DNA of 14,947 nt, from positions 1 through 14,947 of the forward strand of contig JALSJL010000301.1 of assembly GCA_026989405.1 (NCBI GenBank). Reading direction: 5' to 3'. The notes below the pieces were generated by a model. The model was given only the letters and a program-made list of their open reading frames with translations. It was not told the origin of the DNA and did not search any database. Source of the DNA: Marinosulfonomonas sp. (GTDB lineage Bacteria; Pseudomonadota; Alphaproteobacteria; Rhodobacterales; Rhodobacteraceae). Numbering within the stretch: position 1 is the stretch's first letter; each line of letters begins with the position of its first letter. The position numbers and the translations under genes are program-made. Positions 7,740 to 14,469 of the stretch are shown here, in pieces.

Positions 7740-9064
7740 TCAGCGGCCTCCAGATTGTGCGGCGCGACCATCTCGCGGATGACGCCCGAGATGCCCTCGC
7801 GCCGGATGTCCACCTCCAGCCCCGCAGCCGTGACGGTGATGCGCCGCACGACCAGCTGGATGATCCGGGCCTGCTCGGCCGGAAACAGCTGCGCCCAGAG
7901 GGCGTCGAATTCATGCAGGGCCGCGATGGCGTCGGCCTCGGAAACGCTGGCCTGATCCTCTTTCAGCGCTGCCAAGGCCTGCGTCACCACCTCGGGGGTC
8001 TGCAGAATGCGCCGGACTTCGGTCACGACCGCGTCCTCGACCATCCCGGCCGCCAACCGCGTGGGGGCAGTCTCTTCGCCGGTCTCGCGGTTGCGGATCA
8101 CGTCCATCGACACATAGTAGCGGTAGAGCTTCGCGCCTTTGCGGGTCGCGGTGGGTGTCATGGCCGCCCCCGTTTCACTGAAGATCAGCCCCTTCAGCAT
8201 CGCGGGGGTTCGCGATCGGCTGTTGTTGGCGCGTTTGCGGGGGCTTTCCTGCAGGATGGCGTGGGCCCGGTCCCAAAGATCATCGTCGATGATCGCGTCG
8301 TGCTCGCCGGGATAGGCCTTGCCCTTGTGCACCGCCTCACCACGATAAACGCGGTTGTTCAGCAGCCGATAAAGGTAGCCCTTGTCGATCAGTGTGCCTT
8401 GCTTGTTGCGGAACCCGTCGCGCCGGAGTTCGCGGGCCAGCGCTGTGGCGGACCCGAGCTCGACAAACCGCTCGAAGATACGGCGGACCGATACAGCCTC
8501 GTCGGCATTCACCACCAGCTTGCGATCCCGCACATCGTAACCGAGCGGCACGTAGCCGCCCATCCACATGCCCTTCTTGCGCGAGGCGGCGACCTTGTCG
8601 CGGATGCGCTCGGCTGTCACTTCGCGTTCGAACTGCGCGAAGCTGAGCAGGATGTTCAGCGTCAGCCGACCCATCGAGGAGGTGGTGTTGAAGGATTGCG
8701 TCACCGAGACGAAAGTCACGCCGTTGCGGTCGAAGATCTCGACCAGTTTGGAAAAGTCCATCAGCGAGCGGCTGAGGCGGTCGATCTTGTAAACGACGAC
8801 CACGTCGATCAGCCCGTCCTCAATGTCAGCGAGAAGCTGCTTCAGGCCCGGGCGTTCGAGATTGCCGCCGGAGAAACCGCCGTCGTCATAGCGATCGCGG
8901 ATCGCAGCCCAGCCCTCGGATCGCTGGCTGGCGATGTACGCCTCACAGGCCTCTCGCTGGGCGTCGAGACTGTTGAATTCCATGTCGAGCCCTTCCTCGC
9001 TCGACTTCCGGGTGTAGATGGCGCAGCGCAGGCGTCGGTTGGGTCGGTTCGGTAAATCCATCAT
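7736..9064 (-). CDS. Large serine recombinase (resolvase/invertase family)
   Basis: A 442-residue site-specific DNA recombinase that would cut and rejoin att sites through a phosphoserine link. The N-terminal resolvase domain has YTRKSS near residues 17-22, with the presumed nucleophile at Ser21 (YxRxS pattern), then YDDGGFSGG, VVVYKIDRLSRS and FAQFEREVTAERIRDK. The recombinase domain follows (GGYVPLGYDV to about LYRLLNNRVYRGE). The segment where related enzymes carry a zinc ribbon (LKGLIFSETGAAMTPT...YRYYV) has no cysteine pair. A helical C-terminal part completes it. ATG 9064 is preferred because it overlaps the DUF2924 stop as ATGA; an in-frame start at 9142 would lie deep inside that gene. 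Second gene of three with 4-nt overlaps (9061-9064 and 7736-7739). It is likely the integrase of the element to its right, although inversion or resolution cannot be excluded. Confidence 0.93.
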   Translation of the reverse strand: MMDLPNRPNRRLRCAIYTRKSSEEGLDMEFNSLDAQREACEAYIASQRSEGWAAIRDRYDDGGFSGGNLERPGLKQLLADIEDGLIDVVVVYKIDRLSRSLMDFSKLVEIFDRNGVTFVSVTQSFNTTSSMGRLTLNILLSFAQFEREVTAERIRDKVAASRKKGMWMGGYVPLGYDVRDRKLVVNADEAVSVRRIFERFVELGSATALARELRRDGFRNKQGTLIDKGYLYRLLNNRVYRGEAVHKGKAYPGEHDAIIDDDLWDRAHAILQESPRKRANNSRSRTPAMLKGLIFSETGAAMTPTATRKGAKLYRYYVSMDVIRNRETGEETAPTRLAAGMVEDAVVTEVRRILQTPEVVTQALAALKEDQASVSEADAIAALHEFDALWAQLFPAEQARIIQLVVRRITVTAAGLEVDIRREGISGVIREMVAPHNLEAAE

Positions 9065-9645
9065 GTTTCCGGCCCTCCGCTTACGCTTCGGGCGTTCGGC
9101 ACTGCCATCGATCCACCGGATCGATGGCTGGCCTGCGGCCACCGCGCCTCACCCTCCCGCTTGCGTTCGCGCAGGCCGAAAAAGCGATAGCCATTCCAGC
9201 GCGTTCCGGTGATGGCACGGGCCACGGCCGAGAGCGATTTGAATTTCCGGCCTTGCCAATCGAACCCGTCCTTCAGGACCGTCACCGTATGCTCGACCCC
9301 ATCCCATTCCCGGATGAGCCTGGTACCTGCCACGGGATTGCGAGGATCGGCGATCCGGTTCTTCCTGCGGGCGACGCCTTCGACCTCATCGGCCAGCAGA
9401 TCCAGCATGCGGCGGGTCTCCCGGTCGGGTCCGCCGTAGGTCAGCTCCTGGATACGATAGGCAAGACGGGTTTCGAGAAAGGTCCGGCTGTTGTTCGGCG
9501 CGGCTGTGCCGATGAGCCTTTCCCATTCGGCCTTCAACTCCCTGACCGACATGGTTTTCAAGGCGGCAAGGCGCGCCAGGACAGTTTGATCGGTCGAGGG
9601 GTCCTGGCCGGGTTTGGGCGGCGTTATCTTACTCATTTGCTTCAT
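9061..9645 (-). CDS. DUF2924 domain-containing protein
   Basis: A 194-residue basic protein of the DUF2924 family, whose function is unknown and which commonly sits directly upstream of large serine recombinases in alphaproteobacteria. The recognisable core runs from the helical ELKAEWERLIGTAAP region through FLETRLAYRIQELTYGG and IREWDGVEHTVTVLKDGFDWQGRKFKSLSAVARAITGTRWNG, where the last part recurs in many members. The C-terminus is basic and low in complexity. The start at 9645 is chosen because GGAGG (9655-9651) lies 5 nt upstream; an earlier in-frame start at 9684 lacks such a site. It overlaps the preceding small gene by 17 nt and the recombinase by 4 nt. DNA binding or accessory action in recombination is inferred from context only. 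Confidence 0.85.
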   Translation of the reverse strand: MKQMSKITPPKPGQDPSTDQTVLARLAALKTMSVRELKAEWERLIGTAAPNNSRTFLETRLAYRIQELTYGGPDRETRRMLDLLADEVEGVARRKNRIADPRNPVAGTRLIREWDGVEHTVTVLKDGFDWQGRKFKSLSAVARAITGTRWNGYRFFGLRERKREGEARWPQASHRSGGSMAVPNARSVSGGPET

Positions 9646-9877
9646 CAATTCCTCCGATGCGGATACGTTTTGCACGTCGACCACCGCTCTTTCTGGGCGG
9701 CAAGTCCACGAAACTGTCTCCGCTGTCGGCAGATAAAGAGCTGGACTTCGCGGTGTTCAGGCGAATGACGCCGGTGGCCAGAATGCGGCCGAGCTCCGCG
9801 AGGCGCGCCTCGGACGACATGCTCTCGGGGCACAGGGGATTGGGCCCCGAAACCGGGCCGGTTGATGTGGGTGACAT
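9629..9877 (-). CDS. Small conserved protein at the head of the recombinase operon
   Basis: An 82-residue reading frame from ATG 9877, or 63 residues from ATG 9820. The second half carries EARLAELGRILATGVIRL followed by a Ser-rich segment and a basic stretch SGGRRAKRIRIGG. I recall short proteins of this pattern preceding DUF2924/recombinase pairs, but no function is known to me. The ribosome site is weak for both starts, so the N-terminus is uncertain. It overlaps the DUF2924 gene by 17 nt and would be the first gene of the operon. The helix plus Arg/Lys tail would suit a nucleic-acid-binding accessory protein, which is inference. Confidence 0.6.
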   Translation of the reverse strand: MSPTSTGPVSGPNPLCPESMSSEARLAELGRILATGVIRLNTAKSSSLSADSGDSFVDLPPRKSGGRRAKRIRIGGIDEANE

Positions 9878-9906
9878 GGCGACTTTTCGCGATTGAGTTG
9901 ATGGGC

Positions 9907-9937
9907 ATAATCTGTCGCAAAAAGTCAAAAATATCAA
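9907..9937 (-). promoter_or_regulatory. Possible promoter of the recombinase operon
   Basis: On the minus strand TTGATA (9937-9932) and GATTAT (9912-9907) are separated by 19 nt in a locally AT-rich stretch 30 nt upstream of the first start. Each box matches the consensus at 4 of 6 bases, and the spacing is longer than ideal. Confidence 0.3.
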
Positions 9938-9942
9938 GTATA

Positions 9943-9957
9943 TCCGTATGTTACGGA
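9943..9957. promoter_or_regulatory. Inverted repeat, candidate operator of the recombinase operon
   Basis: TCCGTA (9943-9948) and TACGGA (9952-9957) form a perfect inverted repeat around TGT. It lies just upstream of the possible -35 box of the recombinase operon, in the gap between that operon and the end of the metallopeptidase gene. A binding site for a dimeric regulator is likely; which protein binds is unknown. Confidence 0.45.
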
Positions 9958-10052
9958 CAACATCGACGCTTGCGTATTGCCGCGAAATCCTGCGTAGCGG
10001 GCATGACGGACCGATGATCGATGGCCGCGGATTCCGGCCCGAATCACCGGGT

Positions 10053-10979
10053 TCAGTTGCCCATGAACTTGTCGTAGCTGTCCAAGGTCGGCTCTTCCTC
10101 CAGCTCTGCCAACTCCCGGCGTGACGGCGCCCTGTCGGGATAGAGGAGCAGCGAGATCGTCATCTGGTCGTTGCTGGGCGAAAACACCGTCATTTCGTGG
10201 ACGGGCTCAGACCCCAGCCAGACACCGGCGGGATGCCGAACCCCATGGCGGCCGGTCTCCATGTCAACGTCACGCGCGGCGAGCGAGGCGGCTGGCAGCT
10301 CGATCACGGTCTGCCGAGCGGCATAGTAGATACCGGATTTGATCAGCGGTTCGCTGGACCAGGCCCAATCGATGAAACCTTCCTTGCCAACGACGATCAT
10401 GGCGCGCTTGTCGGTGATGGTCATCCATTTCAGGATCGCGGCAGTGAGGGATACGGCATAGCGGTCGGCCAGCTCGGTCATGACGTCGATGTCGATGGCA
10501 CGGCCTTTGATCCGGGCCCGGAAATCGTCGAGCGGCATGAGCAGGTAGGAGGCGAAGGTATTGGCCTCCGCCTCGATCCTGTTCCGGGCGGAATCCCAGT
10601 CGGCCATGTTGCGATTGGTGCACTGGAGTCCACCGGGATTGGCCTGCCGGTGCAGAAGGTAATGCCCCAGTTCGTGGGCCAGCGTGAAATTCCGCCGCCC
10701 CGGTGAGCGGATAGCCTTGTTGTAGATGATGCCCCATTCGCCGGAGCCGCTGGGATGCGGCATCAGCATGCCTTCGACGCCTTTGGACAGGTCCAGCCCG
10801 CCCACCATGGTGATCGGCGCCTCCGGAAACACCTGCCGCGAGAAATCCTGCGCCAGCGCGGCCACGTCGATCGGAAACCGCGGCAGCCCGTGCGCTGCCT
10901 GATGCAGCGACAGAATCTTCGTCAGACGGATTGCCCACCCCTGTGGCGTCGTGGGCAGGCTCAATCCTTCTTCCCCCAC
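10053..10979 (-). CDS. ImmA/IrrE family metallo-endopeptidase
   Basis: A 308-residue zinc protease. HELGH (residues 102-106) provides the two zinc histidines and the general-base glutamate. EAEANTFASYLLMP (about 136-149) is the second family motif, carrying the third ligand region. An N-terminal FPIDVAALA segment is also typical. Beyond about residue 190 there is an extra domain of about 115 residues with mixed beta/alpha character, longer than minimal ImmA proteins and possibly a sensor. In ICEBs1 and phages such proteases cleave the partner XRE repressor to induce the element (family knowledge); that role here is inferred. The start is GTG at 10979, overlapping the XRE gene by 19 nt, so translation is likely coupled. 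A TTG further in is an alternative. The expected target is the adjacent repressor. Confidence 0.92.
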   Translation of the reverse strand: MGEEGLSLPTTPQGWAIRLTKILSLHQAAHGLPRFPIDVAALAQDFSRQVFPEAPITMVGGLDLSKGVEGMLMPHPSGSGEWGIIYNKAIRSPGRRNFTLAHELGHYLLHRQANPGGLQCTNRNMADWDSARNRIEAEANTFASYLLMPLDDFRARIKGRAIDIDVMTELADRYAVSLTAAILKWMTITDKRAMIVVGKEGFIDWAWSSEPLIKSGIYYAARQTVIELPAASLAARDVDMETGRHGVRHPAGVWLGSEPVHEMTVFSPSNDQMTISLLLYPDRAPSRRELAELEEEPTLDSYDKFMGN

Positions 10980-11281
10980 ATGTCGATCATCTGGTTGATC
11001 TTCTGCTGATCCTCGGGGTCGAGCTTTCTGAATTTGCGGAAGAAGGCTTCCTTCAGAACCTCGTCGCTTGGTTCCTCGCTTTCATCAAGAAGGTAGTCGG
11101 TCGTCACTTCGAGGGCCTGCGCAATTCGGGTCAGCTTTTCGCCGGACGGTTTTCGCGTATCGCGGTTCTCGAGTTCCCAGATGTAGCTCTTGCTCGAGTC
11201 GGTCAGTTCGGCGAGCTTGTCGAGGGAGTATCCCTTTTCCTGGCGGTGGCGCTTGATCTTGGCGCCGAGGGACGTGGTCAT
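10961..11281 (-). CDS. XRE-family helix-turn-helix repressor
   Basis: A 106-residue Cro/CI-type regulator. Residues about 7-65 form the HTH_3 domain (GAKIKRHRQEKGYSLDKLAE, SYIWELENRDTRKPSGEKL, LEVTTDYLL). The acidic and helical C-terminus (DEVLKEAFFRKFRKLDPEDQ) probably dimerises and would be the cleavage region for the protease. The ATG at 11281 is chosen because AAGGA lies 7 nt upstream on the minus strand; the frame stays open to 11350, but that extension crosses the operator region. It is transcribed away from the early genes starting at 11442, with two palindromes in between. It probably represses both directions, as in temperate phages and ICEs. Confidence 0.92.
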   Translation of the reverse strand: MTTSLGAKIKRHRQEKGYSLDKLAELTDSSKSYIWELENRDTRKPSGEKLTRIAQALEVTTDYLLDESEEPSDEVLKEAFFRKFRKLDPEDQQKINQMIDMWGKKD

Positions 11282-11315
11282 CGTTTCATCCTTGATTTCC
11301 TTGGTTGCGGGATGC

Positions 11316-11335
11316 TTGTTCGGTATGCCGAACAA
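11316..11335. promoter_or_regulatory. Operator-like palindrome 1 (GTTCG/CGAAC)
   Basis: A 20-bp near-perfect palindrome with arms TTGTTCGG and CCGAACAA around TATG. Its centre is 50 bp from that of palindrome 2. On the minus strand it covers a weak -10 candidate (CATACC, 11327-11322) 17 nt from TTGCGC (11350-11345), so it may autoregulate the repressor operon. Confidence 0.6.
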
Positions 11336-11351
11336 AAAAGGTTCGCGCAAG

Positions 11352-11380
11352 TAGACAAGGCGTCACGTTCGATATATATC
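11352..11380 (+). promoter_or_regulatory. Candidate early promoter for the rightward operon
   Basis: TAGACA (11352-11357, 5 of 6 to TTGACA) and TATATC (11375-11380) are separated by exactly 17 nt. The -10 element lies inside palindrome 2, so bound repressor would exclude RNA polymerase. The predicted transcript starts about 55 nt before the ATG at 11442. Confidence 0.5.
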
Positions 11381-11384
11381 GAAC
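11367..11384. promoter_or_regulatory. Operator-like palindrome 2 (GTTCGATAT/ATATCGAAC)
   Basis: A perfect 18-bp palindrome whose GTTCG...CGAAC ends match those of palindrome 1, with 8 instead of 6 bases between the 5-bp half sites. A lone GTTCG half site lies between the two at 11341-11345. The shared half site upstream of an XRE gene makes these likely repressor operators. Confidence 0.65.
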
Positions 11385-11441
11385 ACGCGCGTATCGCTGC
11401 GCGCCGATTCTCTCCTCCCCAACGGCCAAGAAAGGGCCCCC

Positions 11442-12668
11442 ATGACTGCCATTGCCTCCTTCCTCCGCAAGACCCCCGTCACCCGACTGCACGACTATTT
11501 CACCGCGGCCGGGTTCACTTCCCTCGCGCCGGTCGATTGGACCAGGCCCGAATCGGAGGTCGTCGAACCTCTGATCAAGGCGGTCGACGACATGAACGAA
11601 GACGAGAAACAGCGCGTCATTCTCGATGCCGGCCGCGTCGCCGCCCTCGCGGATGAGCCGGGGCAGAACGCCTTGTAGAATGTCGTTCTCAACCGCGCTG
11701 TTTTCGATACGCTGGAAGGGGCGAACAATCGCTCTCTCTGGGTCTTCCTGAATGAAAGCGACCGTTTTCGTCTGGCAGAAGAGGTCCGCTACAATGACGA
11801 GCGCCGCCGCGGACGGTCCTGGAGCGGCTTTGGTGTCGATACCGATCTGGAGGTGCGGAAGGATCCGGCCTCGGTCGCGGCATTCACTGCGGCGATCCGC
11901 GAGCGGTTTGAAACGCCGAACGTGCATGTCGACATTTTCGACCGGCACCGGGTGATCCTCGACGGGGAAGAGTGTGAACTCGTCCAGGTCGCGGTCTATC
12001 GCGAGGGGCGCCCCGAGGACACGCTTGGCTTTGATGCCAATCGCACGCTGTCTCGCCGGATCGTCAAGCCGGTGTTCGAGGCCGCGCTGACCTATGAGGC
12101 GGCGACCGGCGTCATTGAGGTCGTGGCCAGGACACGCGAGGACCGGATGGACCTGACGCGCTTCATGGCGCGGGATCTGCTGGGCATCGCAATCGATGAG
12201 CATCAGGCCTTGCCGCTGCGCGAATACGACCTGAGCATGCTTTTGCAGCCGTTCGACTTCCCGACCGACCCGGCCGATGGCATCGCCAGCGTGACGGTCA
12301 AGGAATTACGCCTGATGGACCTCGGTGATGCCAAGGAGCGCATCACGCTTGAATCCATGTCGGGGGCCGACCGGACGATCTGGCAGATGGCGGAACATCG
12401 GATCGGGCTGGGCGTCGGCGGGGGTGCGCCGGTCTACGGTTTTGCAGGTGATGTGGCGGAATGGGTGGTTACGCGGGCGCGTTTCACGATCAAGTTCCAT
12501 CCCGGCCCGGGCGGTGGTCGTGGCAAATCGCTGACCCTGACCGTGACCATGCCGCACGGCTGCAACCTGAAAGACATGACGCCGAAGGAACGCCTGGTCG
12601 GCGAGAAATACCTGCGCCTCTGGGGCATCCTGAAGGACGATACCGACGACGGTGAAGTCCTTGAGTAA
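11442..12668 (+). pseudogene. Unrecognised early-operon protein, frame interrupted by one amber codon
   Basis: The frame from ATG 11442 to TAA 12668 is open except for TAG at 11676-11678, after residue 78. On both sides the sequence reads as one protein: RVAALADEPGQNAL, then after the TAG NVVLNRAVFDTLEG and LWVFLNESDRFRLAEEVRY. The full product would be about 408 residues. No family is recognised. The middle part is rich in beta and charged residues (FDRHRVILDGEECELVQVAVYREG). The C-terminal part (about 300-409) has GGGAPVYGF and a glycine-rich FHPGPGGGRGKSLTLTVTMP loop. The GKS there does not fit a Walker A pattern. The ATG has AAAGGG 5 nt upstream. The downstream part could only restart at GTG 11853, which lacks a spaced ribosome site. 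It is the first gene of the operon controlled by the palindromes, so loss would also reduce the overlapping next gene. Confidence 0.65.
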
Positions 12669-13590
12669 GCCGGCAATCGACCTTCTGCTGCGGGTCATGG
12701 AGGCCCGCAGCGCGTCTGTTCAGGGCTCGACCCTGCACCAGGTTGCGCCGCGCGCTACCGAGATGTTGCTCGAAGCCAGGCTTCTCGTTGCCAGCGGGCG
12801 TGTTCCGGTCGTGGCCGGGATGGACGACTTTGAGGACGAGCCGGTCGAGGCCATCTGGTCGCCAGAACTGAAATCGTATGGATACCACGACAGCGTGGGC
12901 CGGTGGGTCCAGGTTGATGAGCGGGAGATCGCGGCCTATCGCGTCGATTACGGGCTGGCCTTCGCAAGAATGCTGGTGGCGTTCGAGCGTGCCGGACCGC
13001 CGCGCCCCAGCCAGTTGATCGACGGTATCGTCTGGGACGTCGGAACCATCAGACTCGCGGGCACCAAAGCAGCCGTGCCTGTCTGGTTTGCCAGGCGGTT
13101 GGGAGATCCGGCCGTCTGGGCGAAGGTCGAGGGATTGATCGAACGCAGGCCGCCCGAGAAGGTCCGCGTCATCCTGACATCGGCACGGGGCGACCGCATC
13201 CCGGCCACGTCGCAGAGGCGCAACCATTTCATCAGCGTGGCGGACGTCGCCAAGTCGCCCGGCACACTGGCGATTTCGCCACAGGCGCTCGGTGCGCGGG
13301 TTTTCCCGGGCCAGGTCCAGCACCGGTATCCCATCGACCATTCGGAGGATTGCGGGTTCGTTTGGCTCCGCGGCGAAACCCTGACCTTTGGCGGGGACAA
13401 GCAGCGCCAGCTTCTTCAATTGCTGTTTGCAGCCTACTGGGCCAGGTCGCCCATCCGGCGGATTGCTACAGTGCTGGAAGAGGCTGGCTACAGCGGCCAG
13501 GTGAACACCCTTAAGAAAGCCTTCGGTCGACGCGATGACTGGCGCCGGTTCATCAAGTACGACGACGGGAATTGCTGGATCGAACCCTGA
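12652..13590 (+). CDS. Unrecognised protein, second gene of the early operon
   Basis: A 312-residue protein of unknown family, probably soluble. The N-terminal half has a helical start (KPAIDLLLRVMEARSASVQG) and a VVAGMDDFEDEPVEAIWSPE segment. The middle contains RVILTSARGDRIPATSQRR. The C-terminal about 80 residues (FGGDKQRQLLQLLFAAYWA... to WRRFIKYDDGNCWIEP) look like a winged-helix-type fold, ending in a beta hairpin. That domain guess rests on sequence pattern only. GTG 12652 overlaps the previous gene by 17 nt; TTG 12661 is an alternative with GGTG 6 nt upstream. Both starts overlap the upstream stop, so its expression is probably coupled to the amber-interrupted gene. An intrinsic terminator follows 21 nt after the stop, closing a two-gene transcription unit. 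Confidence 0.75.
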   Translation: MKSLSKPAIDLLLRVMEARSASVQGSTLHQVAPRATEMLLEARLLVASGRVPVVAGMDDFEDEPVEAIWSPELKSYGYHDSVGRWVQVDEREIAAYRVDYGLAFARMLVAFERAGPPRPSQLIDGIVWDVGTIRLAGTKAAVPVWFARRLGDPAVWAKVEGLIERRPPEKVRVILTSARGDRIPATSQRRNHFISVADVAKSPGTLAISPQALGARVFPGQVQHRYPIDHSEDCGFVWLRGETLTFGGDKQRQLLQLLFAAYWARSPIRRIATVLEEAGYSGQVNTLKKAFGRRDDWRRFIKYDDGNCWIEP

Positions 13591-13611
13591 TTCTTTGATG
13601 CCTACTTCAGG

Positions 13612-13640
13612 AAAAGGCCGTCCTTCGGGGCGGTCTTTTT
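13612..13640 (+). terminator. Intrinsic terminator after the two-gene early operon
   Basis: GGCCGTCC (13616-13623) pairs with GGGCGGTC (13628-13635) with two G-U pairs and a stable TTCG tetraloop. A-rich sequence precedes it and TTTTT (13636-13640) follows. It is a canonical Rho-independent terminator. Confidence 0.88.
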
Positions 13641-13676
13641 CGTTTTGGGGCCGGGTTTCTGCGCCAACTCCCGATT

Positions 13677-13706
13677 TGCCTCCCGGCTGCCTCCCCGGTG
13701 CCTCCC
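13677..13706. repeat. Three direct repeats of TGCCTCCC at 11-bp period
   Basis: TGCCTCCC occurs at 13677, 13688 and 13699, exactly 11 bp apart, followed by a further C-rich run. The spacing is one helical turn, so copies face the same side of the helix. It lies 57 nt upstream of the HTH gene. A binding array for that protein, an activator site or a C-rich Rho-loading stretch are all possible. Confidence 0.6.
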
Positions 13707-13762
13707 ACCCCCTCCGCCATGTTGGTCCCGCAACTGTTCGCACAATCCCCAAGGAGGTTCAC

Positions 13763-13972
13763 ATGGCGACAAGGCACCTTTCCCAGATCGAGCTGGCGGC
13801 TCGCTGGAACATTTCACACCGCACGCTGGAGCGGTGGCGGTGGACGGGCGAAGGCCCGAAATTCATCAAACTCGGGGGTCGGGTGATTTACCGGCTCGAA
13901 GATGTCGAGGCGTTCGAGGCCGAGCAGATCCGTGGCTCCGACCACGAGCCCCACCGCCCGATGTCGGCGTAA
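13763..13972 (+). CDS. Excisionase/AlpA-like helix-turn-helix protein
   Basis: A 69-residue DNA-binding protein. Residues about 6-55 match the HTH_17 / excisionase-like MerR fold: LSQIELAARWNISHRTLERWRWTG forms the helix-turn-helix, and GPKFIKLGGRVIYRLEDVEAFE the wing and following helix. Such proteins act as phage excisionases, AlpA-type activators or short transcription regulators. Which applies here is not determined, since it lies far from the recombinase. The start is supported by a strong AAGGAGG (13751-13757) 5 nt before the ATG. It is the first gene of a new transcription unit after a terminator, preceded by the 11-bp repeats, and is followed 11 nt later by the next gene on the same strand. 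Confidence 0.88.
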   Translation: MATRHLSQIELAARWNISHRTLERWRWTGEGPKFIKLGGRVIYRLEDVEAFEAEQIRGSDHEPHRPMSA

Positions 13973-13983
13973 GGGGGGCGAAC

Positions 13984-14469
13984 ATGACGATACCCAACCA
14001 TATCACCCTTGACGATATCCACCGCATGCCGGTCGGTGAGATCGCTGCCTTGCCGGCGGACCAGCTGGCAATGCTCAAGGAGGCGGCGGACCAGCAGCTC
14101 AATCGGGCCAGGACGGTCGCGGACTGGCTCGATGGTGCGATTTCCCTGAAATACGCCGACCGCTCCGCCGAATACCGACGCGAGGCCGGAAAGGACACGG
14201 GCACGATCCGCTTTGAAGATGGCGGCGTCACCGTGATCGCCGACCTGCCCAAGCGCATCGACTGGGATCAGAGCCTGCTGGCCCAGATCGCCGAGAACAT
14301 CGCCTCGGCGGGCGAAGATCCGGCGGAGTTCATCGACACCACGCTGAAGGTGTCGGAACGCAAATATGCGGCCCTGCCGGAGAGCTGGCGCAAGGGGTTC
14401 GAACCCGCGCGCACGGTCCGCACCGGCAAGCCGAAGTTTCGCCTGGTGCTGAACGAGGAGGCGCGCTGA
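13984..14469 (+). CDS. Phage-type hypothetical protein
   Basis: A 161-residue acidic to neutral protein without a recognised named domain. The first 60 residues are helical (IHRMPVGEIAALPADQLAMLKEAADQ), then a short beta segment (TIRFEDGGVTVIADLPKRIDWD), then helices containing FIDTTLKVSERKYAALPESW. Proteins with this layout often precede the AAA ATPase in alphaproteobacterial prophage replication modules, from my memory of such loci. The ATG at 13984 follows a GGGG-rich site, and the TGA shares its A with the start of the ATPase gene (TGATG, 14467-14471), so translation of the two is probably coupled. The function is unknown; a single-strand annealing or replication accessory role would be speculation. 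Confidence 0.8.
   Translation: MTIPNHITLDDIHRMPVGEIAALPADQLAMLKEAADQQLNRARTVADWLDGAISLKYADRSAEYRREAGKDTGTIRFEDGGVTVIADLPKRIDWDQSLLAQIAENIASAGEDPAEFIDTTLKVSERKYAALPESWRKGFEPARTVRTGKPKFRLVLNEEAR

Noticed and set aside
7757..9055. Long plus-strand frame of 432 codons opposite the recombinase
   Set aside because: It mirrors the GC-rich recombinase codons and has shadow-type composition (rich in His, Arg, Gly, Asp); the minus strand has clear recombinase motifs.
11286..12203. Minus-strand frame through the control region and first early gene
   Set aside because: It would cover both palindromes and compete with the XRE start; its composition is typical of an antisense shadow.
12490..13752. Minus-strand frame of 420 codons opposite the second early gene
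   Set aside because: It crosses the intrinsic terminator and the HTH leader and is Pro/Arg/Gly-rich shadow sequence; the plus-strand frame fits overlap and ribosome-site logic.
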